Below, piece by piece: positions 1 through 4,974 of a stretch of 5,563 bases of DNA. The stretch is from Symbiobacteriaceae bacterium. GTDB lineage: Bacteria > Bacillota > JAAYKD01 > WRDA01. The DNA lies in assembly GCA_009779515.1 (NCBI GenBank), contig WREE01000135.1, positions 1-5,563 on the forward strand, given 5' to 3'. How positions within the stretch are numbered: the stretch's first letter is position 1; the number at the start of each line of letters is the position of its first letter. Below the pieces are notes generated by a model, which saw only the letters and a list, made by a program, of their open reading frames with translations, ran no database searches and was not told the origin of the DNA. The translations under genes and the position numbers were made by a program.

Positions 1-5
1 AAGAG

Positions 6-332
6 ATGGAGAGCCTTCTCTTCGACATCATTGAAGGCTACGATTTTTCTCGCTTGCGTCACCAGTCGGTAGCGGAGTTGTCCGGTAGTCTTAAGGGGAT
101 TCAACGTCTTGAGCAGGCAATTCGGGAAGGGTTAGAGCCAGATCTCCGAGATTTGGAGGACTACCACGCCAAGGAGCTTCTCGATAGCTACGGAGGTATC
201 TCCTGGGAGGCACTTAACCACGAGTTCCAAGCTATCCGGCTGGAAGAGCAAGCCCGCAATCTTACCCTGCATAACATCCTGTATGGTCTCTTTCCCTTTC
301 CCAGTGGGCACCAAAGTGGGCGAGGGGCGTAG
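6..332 (+). CDS. Hypothetical protein, possibly 5'-truncated by the window edge
   Basis: I do not recognise this 108-residue product. It is acidic and mostly helical in character, with many Leu, Glu and Arg residues through about residue 95. It has no signal peptide, no membrane segment and no cysteines. The last dozen residues (PFPSGHQSGRGA) look disordered. The frame is still open in the few bases before the ATG at 6, and only five bases of upstream sequence are visible, so no ribosome binding site can be judged. The true start may lie outside the window. It ends 12 bases before the first DUF3849 gene, so it is probably cotranscribed with it and may share its role. That it is a real gene rests on the open frame, the protein-like composition and the tight spacing, not on homology. 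Confidence 0.6.
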   Translation: MESLLFDIIEGYDFSRLRHQSVAELSGSLKGIQRLEQAIREGLEPDLRDLEDYHAKELLDSYGGISWEALNHEFQAIRLEEQARNLTLHNILYGLFPFPSGHQSGRGA

Positions 333-344
333 AGGGAAGTACAC

Positions 345-1145
345 ATGCTTACCGGGCCTTTATACCTAAAAAGCTGGGAAGATGCCAAGAGAGAAGGTAA
401 GGAGAGTATCTATCGGGAGAGTCGCCTTCTTAACCGTTACTGCGCGGCTGCTCTTGCTTGCGCCATGCAACGCAACAGCTATCAACTCTCCCCGGATAAC
501 CCTGCCGTTGTGGTCAACTACCAGATGGTGGTGTATGAAGTAGCATCAGTTTACGGGATTGAACGTTTGTGGACACAACTGGCGCTCTATGTCAGGCAAA
601 ACCCAGAGGAGTGGTCTGAGGTAGAAATCAACCGTTGGTGTAGGCAAACAAAAACCCCGGAGCGAGACGATAGCTATCGCTTCACTCCGGGGCGGTACCC
701 AATAAAGGAGGTTATAAATGAGTCTTATCTTTTGTGGCAACGGTGGCTGGGGATTATCCACACCCCTTCGGAGCAGATCTCAAGTAAATGCTGGAAGATG
801 TATGATATTCATCAGGAGTGGTTTATGGGCAAGGAGGGGTATGTTTGGGCTTCCAAAGATCATGCAAAATCTTTCACAGTCTCCTATATGGTAGCTCATT
901 ATAAGCGTTTTGTAACTAACCGGGGTAAAACCGATCGCGTCTGGGATGGCTTCGCCTTCTATGAGGATGGCGGCTCGGCTCAGCGGGATTTCGCGGAAAG
1001 AGCGGCGCTGCACCGTTACCGGCAAGAGGTGGATAGTGTTGCCCCGGGTATTTGGCACTCCCGGTATATTAACCCCCAGAATATAGACAGTCCTGAGATA
1101 GCGGCGCTGCGAGAGCTACCGCGAGTAATTCTCAGGGAAAAATAA
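345..1145 (+). CDS. DUF3849-domain protein with an unassigned C-terminal half
   Basis: The product has 266 residues. Residues 5-105 resemble DUF3849: an N-terminal PLYLKSWEDAKREG segment, then YRESRLLNRYC (23-33), an alanine-rich helix, and VYGIERLWTQLALYVRQN (69-86). The same pattern recurs in the next gene, which supports the domain call. The function of DUF3849 is unknown; from memory it occurs in Bacillota, often in mobile or accessory DNA. Residues 125-266 form a second segment rich in Trp, Tyr, Phe and charged residues that I cannot assign. There is no signal peptide or membrane segment, so a cytoplasmic protein is likely. The ATG is preceded by a GAGGG site at 332-336, eight bases upstream. 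The gene sits 12 bases after the unknown gene and 13 before its paralogue. An internal hairpin and a strong out-of-frame ribosome binding site fall near the domain junction. Confidence 0.72.
   Translation: MLTGPLYLKSWEDAKREGKESIYRESRLLNRYCAAALACAMQRNSYQLSPDNPAVVVNYQMVVYEVASVYGIERLWTQLALYVRQNPEEWSEVEINRWCRQTKTPERDDSYRFTPGRYPIKEVINESYLLWQRWLGIIHTPSEQISSKCWKMYDIHQEWFMGKEGYVWASKDHAKSFTVSYMVAHYKRFVTNRGKTDRVWDGFAFYEDGGSAQRDFAERAALHRYRQEVDSVAPGIWHSRYINPQNIDSPEIAALRELPRVILREK
655..692 (+). other. Hairpin-forming inverted repeat inside the DUF3849 gene
   Basis: CCCCGGAG (655-662) and CTCCGGGG (685-692) are perfect 8-base inverted arms. Between them lies CGATAGCTATCG (668-679), a perfect 12-base palindrome. 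The element falls in codons about 104-116, just after the DUF3849-like domain. It has no following T-run, so it is not a classic intrinsic terminator. It could pause ribosomes or fold next to the internal ribosome-binding-site-like sequence that starts 12 bases later, but it may also be chance. Confidence 0.45.
704..720 (+). promoter_or_regulatory. Strong internal Shine-Dalgarno-like site with out-of-frame ATG
   Basis: AAAGGAGG (704-711) is followed six bases later by ATG (718-720), an almost ideal start signal. It sits inside the 345-1145 gene and out of frame with it. The frame it opens runs 58 codons to a TAG at 892-894, and its product (starting MSLIFCGNGG) does not look like a typical folded protein. 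In the gene's own frame the same bases read KEVINE. It may be an accidental match, a ribosome pause site, or a relic of a gene junction between the two halves of the protein. Confidence 0.3.
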
Positions 1146-1150
1146 GGAGG
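1143..1150 (+). promoter_or_regulatory. Ribosome binding site of the second DUF3849 gene
   Basis: TAAGGAGG ends eight bases before the ATG at 1159, a near-perfect anti-16S match. Its first three bases are the stop codon of the preceding gene, so ribosomes ending there are placed directly on the next start. This supports cotranscription and probable translational coupling. It also fixes the start at 1159, because the ATG at 1151 is too close to the site and in another frame. Confidence 0.8.
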
Positions 1151-1158
1151 ATGTTTTT

Positions 1159-1638
1159 ATGTATCCAGAAGTTTATGTACATTCACTGGAACATGCCAAA
1201 ACCCACGGCGAGACAGAGGAATACTGGACAAGCGTTCTGTTAAACCGAGGCTGCGCCTGCGCTCTGGAAAATGCCATTTTGGATTATGGTAACGTACAGT
1301 TAGGTATGGTAGATCCGCTTAAGGTGTCCGGCGAAGAGGTGGTTAAGAAGGTCTCGGAAAAGTACGGCATAGAAAGGGTCTGTTATGTCCTGGCTTCCCA
1401 TGTTCGCGAAAATCAATATAATTTCGTTAGCCTGGAACACCTTGTCTGGGCTTTACGCTTTCCGGTTCTTCCTCATAGAGGGCATCAGTTTGAATCTTCC
1501 CATCCCCTGGCTATGTTCCAGGTCATCCAGGCGGCGCGCATCTTATCCCAAAAAACCAGGGATCTTACCCCAGAGCTTCCTGACGACCGCGAGCCGCCTA
1601 CGGCAACCAAAGTGCGGCGGCTACCGGAAGTCGGTTAA
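1159..1638 (+). CDS. DUF3849-domain protein (short paralogue)
   Basis: This 159-residue protein matches the DUF3849 pattern more closely than its upstream neighbour. It shows VYVHSLEHAKTHGE (5-18), LLNRGCACALENAI (27-40), VVKKVSEKYGIERVCYVLASHVREN (61-85), then a short S-x-E-x-x-x-W-A segment (91-98) that ends the domain. By eye, about 17 of 40 and 13 of 25 residues are identical to the preceding gene in the two best blocks, so the pair probably arose by an old duplication. Residues 110-159 are a short helical stretch followed by a Pro/Arg-rich tail, probably flexible. Function is unknown. The start is set by the strong ribosome binding site at 1143-1150. The last 18 bases overlap the end of birA on the other strand. 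Confidence 0.78.
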   Translation: MYPEVYVHSLEHAKTHGETEEYWTSVLLNRGCACALENAILDYGNVQLGMVDPLKVSGEEVVKKVSEKYGIERVCYVLASHVRENQYNFVSLEHLVWALRFPVLPHRGHQFESSHPLAMFQVIQAARILSQKTRDLTPELPDDREPPTATKVRRLPEVG

Positions 1639-2427
1639 AGGTCGGGTGGAGATTTCCCCGGCGATTAAAGTAACCAAGGTGCCGTCTTCGCGCCGGACAA
1701 TTAAGTTCCCTTCCCGGTTAATATCCAGAGCAGTAGCCTGGTAGGAATGTTCCCCTTCTTGCACCAACAGCCTTTGTTGTAGGACAACCAGAGCTTCCCG
1801 GTAACGTCTCAGCAGCTCCTCCCGGGCAGTAAGCGGTGTCGGTGCTAACAGCCCCCGGAGTATTTGCGCTATGAGCCGGTTACGGTCTATAGAAGCTATG
1901 CCCTGGGGATCGAGGGAAGTCGCTAAAAGGCGCAACTCCGGTGGAAAGCTGCTCTCGGGAGTAGCCACATTAATACCTATTCCCAGTACTGCCCAGGAGA
2001 GCTTTCCGGTGTCAGGGTCGATAGCGGTGTCACAGGAGATGCCGCACACTTTGCGCCCTTCTAAGAGCAAATCGTTAACCCACTTAATGCCTACTTCTAT
2101 GCCACATATATCCCTTATAGCGTCGGCCACGGTGACACAAGCGTGAACAGTTAGCAAGGAGGGTACTGCCCGGAAAAGTTCGCTGGGGTGTAGAACAACA
2201 CTTAAATAGACGCCTCCGGGAGGAGAGTGGAAGGAGCGCCTATGGCGCCCTTCTCCTGCCTCCTGCTCCTCAGCCAGCACCACCGTGCCGTGAGTTGCCT
2301 GGCTACGAGCTAATGCCTTGGCTATAGTGTTAGTGGAAGCTACTTTAGGGTAGATGTGGAAGGTGGGGAGAGGAGTAATACTCTGACAGAAGGATAGGAG
2401 CTGCTGGGCAGATAAAGGGGTGAGCAT
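1621..2427 (-). CDS. birA: Biotin--[acetyl-CoA-carboxylase] ligase, monofunctional
   Basis: This enzyme activates biotin with ATP to biotinyl-AMP and transfers it to the lysine of biotin carrier proteins such as the acetyl-CoA carboxylase subunit. The 268-residue product shows the family's motifs in order: VASTNTIAKALA (29-40); AEEQEAGEGRHRR (52-64), equivalent to the GRGRRG biotinyl-AMP loop; IKWVNDLLLEGRKVCGI (114-130), with Lys126 matching the biotin-contacting lysine of E. coli BirA; and VLGIGINV (147-154). A C-terminal SH3-like part ends in IAGEISTR (255-262). Catalysis begins almost at the N-terminus, so the helix-turn-helix of bifunctional BirA is absent and it should not act as a repressor. 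Two motif variants are visible: Glu59 in the GRGRRG loop and Val117 where KWPNDL has Pro. The ATG has AAGAAGGTG just upstream. It follows the DUF2225 gene by 66 bases without a clear promoter or terminator and is probably cotranscribed. Confidence 0.95.
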   Translation of the reverse strand: MLTPLSAQQLLSFCQSITPLPTFHIYPKVASTNTIAKALARSQATHGTVVLAEEQEAGEGRHRRSFHSPPGGVYLSVVLHPSELFRAVPSLLTVHACVTVADAIRDICGIEVGIKWVNDLLLEGRKVCGISCDTAIDPDTGKLSWAVLGIGINVATPESSFPPELRLLATSLDPQGIASIDRNRLIAQILRGLLAPTPLTAREELLRRYREALVVLQQRLLVQEGEHSYQATALDINREGNLIVRREDGTLVTLIAGEISTRPLTDFR

Positions 2428-2493
2428 AAAACACCTTCTTTGGGCAGGAAGGAATTAGACAAATGGCTACCGAAACGAGAGGCGTTATATTTT

Positions 2494-3231
2494 TTAGGGA
2501 ACAGCTTTTTCTGTCGCCAGCTTTTGAATCTCAACTATGGAAGATTTCCAATCGGCATGGCGGATATCCGACCACAGCTCTTTAGCCATATTCACCACAA
2601 TGGGTCGTTGGTCTGCTTCCGGATGGTTAAAAATTACCTGGCTAAGCCAGCGGGTGCAACCATCGTTATCCCCGACCATATGGCTGAGAACGGCTGCCAT
2701 ATAGGTAGCTAAAATTTCGCTGCCGTTATGCTCGCTCCACAAGTCCTCACTGCTTAAAGCCAACCGGTAGCCGTCGCGAGCGGCCACTAGGAAGCGTTGC
2801 TCATTGGCAGTGTCCCCCAACCCCCGGTAGATCCAAGCTAAGTGCAAGTGCTTGCGGGCTAAAGCGCTGTTCTTGGCCTTGCGGGTCTGATCGCACAGGA
2901 TAGCCCACATATAGGCATGAATAGCGTGTTCCGAAGTACGCATTTGGCTGTTCATATCCTCTATATTCCAGCGGCTTAAGATAGGCTTAAGCCTCTCCCT
3001 ATGGGCAGGCATGAGCATGATGTCGCTATCGATATCCCAGGCAAAACCACAAAAAGGGCAGACGACAATTTCGAAAAGATACGGTGAAAAGTTGTCCACG
3101 TAGGTGGCGCCAAAATCACGAAAACGTTGTAGCACCTTGAAAAAGCGTGTCTTCACCCTAAGCACATTAAAGCTCTTGCTACAGTGGGGGCAGTTAACAG
3201 TTTTCGAGTATGTCTTTTCGGTTTCTGACAC
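2494..3231 (-). CDS. DUF2225 family protein (zinc ribbon plus TPR-like helices)
   Basis: This 245-residue protein fits DUF2225, a Bacillota family of unknown function. Two CxxC pairs, CPHC (14-17) and CPFC (58-61), flank a basic segment with the typical LRVKTRFFKV and YLFEIVVCPFCGFAW pattern, and probably bind one zinc ion. Residues about 100-225 are helical and TPR-like, with ARKHLHLAWIYRGLGD (126-140 region) as the clearest repeat, suggesting protein binding. No signal peptide is seen, so it should be cytoplasmic. I chose the GTG at 3231 because AGGAGG sits exactly seven bases upstream (3239-3244). The frame stays open to a TTG at 3297 and ATGs at 3270 and 3255, but the TTG has no ribosome binding site and lies in the probable -35 box, the 3270 ATG overlaps the -10 box, and the 3255 ATG would leave almost no leader. 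Confidence 0.88.
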   Translation of the reverse strand: MSETEKTYSKTVNCPHCSKSFNVLRVKTRFFKVLQRFRDFGATYVDNFSPYLFEIVVCPFCGFAWDIDSDIMLMPAHRERLKPILSRWNIEDMNSQMRTSEHAIHAYMWAILCDQTRKAKNSALARKHLHLAWIYRGLGDTANEQRFLVAARDGYRLALSSEDLWSEHNGSEILATYMAAVLSHMVGDNDGCTRWLSQVIFNHPEADQRPIVVNMAKELWSDIRHADWKSSIVEIQKLATEKAVP

Positions 3232-3238
3232 AGCAAGC

Positions 3239-3244
3239 CCTCCT
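3239..3244 (-). promoter_or_regulatory. Ribosome binding site deciding the GTG start of the DUF2225 gene
   Basis: On the minus strand this reads AGGAGG, seven bases before GTG at 3231-3229. None of the three upstream start candidates in the same frame has a comparable site. Confidence 0.8.
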
Positions 3245-3259
3245 CGACGGGTCATAGTC

Positions 3260-3288
3260 TTGGGCTTCATTGTAACCTGTCTTACTAT
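3260..3288 (+). promoter_or_regulatory. Possible promoter for the thioredoxin-ymfF-ymfH operon
   Basis: Plus-strand TTGGGC (3260-3265) and TACTAT (3283-3288) are 17 bases apart, with three and four of six consensus matches. It is the best candidate in the short divergent gap, but weak. It overlaps the opposing promoter almost completely, so the two could compete for RNA polymerase. A run of eight T bases (3299-3306) follows. Confidence 0.35.
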
Positions 3289-3297
3289 GTATGGCAA
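3269..3297 (-). promoter_or_regulatory. Sigma-A type promoter for the DUF2225-birA unit
   Basis: Minus-strand -35 box TTGCCA (3297-3292, five of six to consensus) and -10 box TACAAT (3274-3269, five of six) are separated by exactly 17 bases. Transcription would begin near 3261-3262, leaving a leader of about 30 bases before the GTG start with its AGGAGG site. No operator or riboswitch fold is evident in so short a leader. Confidence 0.72.
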
Positions 3298-3323
3298 GTT
3301 TTTTTTGAGAAAGGGTGGCTATA

Positions 3324-3662
3324 ATGTCTTTGGTACAGGCTATTGATGACGCTCACTTCGCCGAGGAAGCCATTAATATTGGCGAACCGGTTTTGGTGCA
3401 ATTCTGGGCGCCCTGGTGCGGTCCTTGCCGGATGCTCTCCCCGGTTATCGAAGAGGTAGCGCAAGAGTACGAGGGTAAGGTCAGGTTTTTTAAAGTCAAT
3501 GTGGACGAAAACCCCCAAAGTGCCATGCAGTTTCAGGCAACTTCCATCCCTTTACTGGCCTTTATCCGTAATAATCCGGAGAGTGGGGGTAGGGAAGCCC
3601 ATCTTAGTGTAGGTTTTTTACCTAAGGAAGAGGTCAAGCGTTTTATCGACGGGCTTTTGTGA
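3324..3662 (+). CDS. Thioredoxin-like protein with WCGPC active site
   Basis: A 112-residue thioredoxin fold protein of normal length, expected to reduce protein disulfides in the cytoplasm. Visible features are VLVQFWAPWCGPCRM (23-37) with redox Cys32 and Cys35, the KVNVDENP strand (57-64), and Pro76, the cis-proline, in TSIPLL. Numbering happens to match E. coli thioredoxin. Lys57 is kept, but the buried Asp26 is Gln and Thr77 after the cis-proline is Leu. The loop at 83-92 (NNPESGGREA) replaces the usual short F-x-x-G turn. These changes suggest altered redox potential or partner choice, so I do not assign trxA. I chose the ATG at 3324 because an AAGGG site lies eight bases upstream; an in-frame GTG at 3315 has its purine run directly against it. 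It is followed after seven bases by ymfF. Confidence 0.9.
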   Translation: MSLVQAIDDAHFAEEAINIGEPVLVQFWAPWCGPCRMLSPVIEEVAQEYEGKVRFFKVNVDENPQSAMQFQATSIPLLAFIRNNPESGGREAHLSVGFLPKEEVKRFIDGLL

Positions 3663-3669
3663 TAAGACG

Positions 3670-4974
3670 ATGAGTGTCTGGGCAAAGGAGACTAGATCCG
3701 GTGTGCAGGCTGTCACCCTGCCAGGCGGGGTAAAGCTCCTGTTGTTGCCGGATGACCGTTTCGCTTCGCTCCAGGTAAAGATGTGGTACGCCGCTCCCCT
3801 ACAGGCGAAACGTATTACTCCGGCTGCTCTATTGCCCCTGCTGCTCAAGCGGGGTAACCGGAAGCTGCCTACCCAGCAGCTGATGGTGCAAGCTTTAGAG
3901 GAGCTATGGGGCGCAGAGATTCAGGCGGGTATTGCCACCATAGGCATGGGGCATGTCTGTTATTTCGAATTGGATCTTACCGACCCCAGGTTTTTACCGG
4001 GGGCAGGGGAAGCTATTATCCCTCGCGGTATACAATTACTGGTAGATTTGGTAAGTGACCCCCTATTACCCGGGGGTTCTTTTGCTGAGAAAACATTTCG
4101 GGAGGAACAGCAAATCCTTCTCGCTGCCCAGGAGCGTTTGCCCAGTTCTCGAGCCGCCTATGCTTTAGATCGCTGTCTGTATGCGGTTTACCAAGGAGAA
4201 GCTCCAGGCATTAACCGCCTGGGTCTTTCCCATGAGCTTAAGGAGCTAACCCCCCAGAAGATGGCGGAGTACTACCATATCTTCCGGCAGGAGAGCGCTC
4301 TTACCGTTGGCGTAACCGGAGCTTTTCGCCAACAGGAGATGGAGCAGGTGGTGCAGGGAATCTTAGGGGAACATGCAAGCAGAAGCCTGGATATTACACA
4401 TGCACCTACCCCTCATGCGCCTAACCCCCAGCAGCTGACAGAAATACTCCCGGGAGAACAGAGTCAGCTAGTCTTGGCTTTCACCAGCCAAATCACCTAC
4501 AGCGATAAACTCTCCCTACCGCTAGCTTTCGTCAATGGCTTGTATGGAGCTTACGCTCACTCCAGGCTCTTTCGCTTTCTCCGAGAAGAAGCCGGGTTGG
4601 CTTACTCCGTGTCTAGCCGCATCGACCGCACCCATGGTACCATTTATGCCATGGCAGGTCTTTCCGCCGAAAACGTGGTCGTAGCCCAGGAAATGATGCA
4701 AGGGGAGTTGGCCTCGATCAGTAAGGGCAATATTTCCCTCCAGGAGCTGGAAATGACGCGCCTGGCTATGCTAGACCAGTATCGGCAGCTAAGGGATGAA
4801 CCCAATAGCTTGCTGGAGTTTACCTACAACGGCGAACTTTTAAAGCGTCGCCAGAGCTTGTCCGAGATTATGACAGCTATCCGAGGTATTGGGATAGACG
4901 ATATTGCCGAGGCTGCGGCCGAGCTGCGGCCGCACACCAGCTTCATACTACAGGAGAGTGGAGATTTATGCTAA
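3670..4974 (+). CDS. ymfF: YmfF-type M16 peptidase homologue, non-catalytic subunit
   Basis: A 434-residue protein of the M16B (insulinase-like) fold, matching the YmfF branch of Bacillota. RefSeq calls such proteins EF-P 5-aminopentanol modification-associated, a name that reflects the B. subtilis ymf locus and not a shown reaction here. The zinc motif HxxEH is absent: its place around residues 51-64 reads PAALLPLLLKRGNR. The C-terminal half keeps HSRLFRFLREEAGLAYSV (297-314), the R/Y motif region of M16 subunits that hold substrate. It should therefore pair with the catalytic partner encoded next. The sequence has no signal peptide and should be cytoplasmic. The ATG at 3670 has little ribosome binding site; an in-frame GTG at 3703 has AAAGGAG 12 bases upstream and is an alternative start 11 residues later. 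Its end overlaps ymfH by seven bases. Confidence 0.87.
   Translation: MSVWAKETRSGVQAVTLPGGVKLLLLPDDRFASLQVKMWYAAPLQAKRITPAALLPLLLKRGNRKLPTQQLMVQALEELWGAEIQAGIATIGMGHVCYFELDLTDPRFLPGAGEAIIPRGIQLLVDLVSDPLLPGGSFAEKTFREEQQILLAAQERLPSSRAAYALDRCLYAVYQGEAPGINRLGLSHELKELTPQKMAEYYHIFRQESALTVGVTGAFRQQEMEQVVQGILGEHASRSLDITHAPTPHAPNPQQLTEILPGEQSQLVLAFTSQITYSDKLSLPLAFVNGLYGAYAHSRLFRFLREEAGLAYSVSSRIDRTHGTIYAMAGLSAENVVVAQEMMQGELASISKGNISLQELEMTRLAMLDQYRQLRDEPNSLLEFTYNGELLKRRQSLSEIMTAIRGIGIDDIAEAAAELRPHTSFILQESGDLC
4912..4932 (+). repeat. Short direct repeat near the ymfF 3' end
   Basis: GCTGCGGCCG occurs twice (4912-4921 and 4923-4932), separated by one base, within codons for an alanine-rich helix. It is most likely a product of local GC-rich coding and has no evident role. 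Confidence 0.5.

Noticed and set aside
303..321. Direct repeat AGTGGGC (303-309 and 315-321) at the end of the first gene
   Set aside because: Only seven bases, two copies, inside a coding region; no sign of an operator or attachment site.
718..894. 58-codon open frame behind the strong internal ribosome binding site as a separate gene
   Set aside because: Its product does not look like a folded protein and it lies wholly inside a well-supported gene in another frame; kept only as a regulatory curiosity.
1..1638. Mobile element or phage boundary
   Set aside because: Accessory character is suspected from DUF3849, but no transposase, integrase, tRNA end, or terminal repeat is visible in the window.
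1385..1744. 119-residue plus-strand open frame crossing from the second DUF3849 gene into birA
   Set aside because: No ribosome binding site, and the product is Arg/Ser-rich; it is a shadow of the two real genes on opposite strands.
2231..2252. Ten-base hairpin (AAGGAGCGCC, TAT, GGCGCCCTT, one bulged base) in birA
   Set aside because: It has no T-run and lies in codons for the conserved biotinyl-AMP loop, so coding need explains it better than a terminator.
2428..2493. Possible promoter or terminator between the DUF2225 gene and birA
   Set aside because: TATAAC and TCTAAT occur on the minus strand but have no -35 partner at a proper distance. CCTTC/GAAGG near the birA ribosome binding site is only five base pairs. 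The gap looks like a plain intra-operon spacer.
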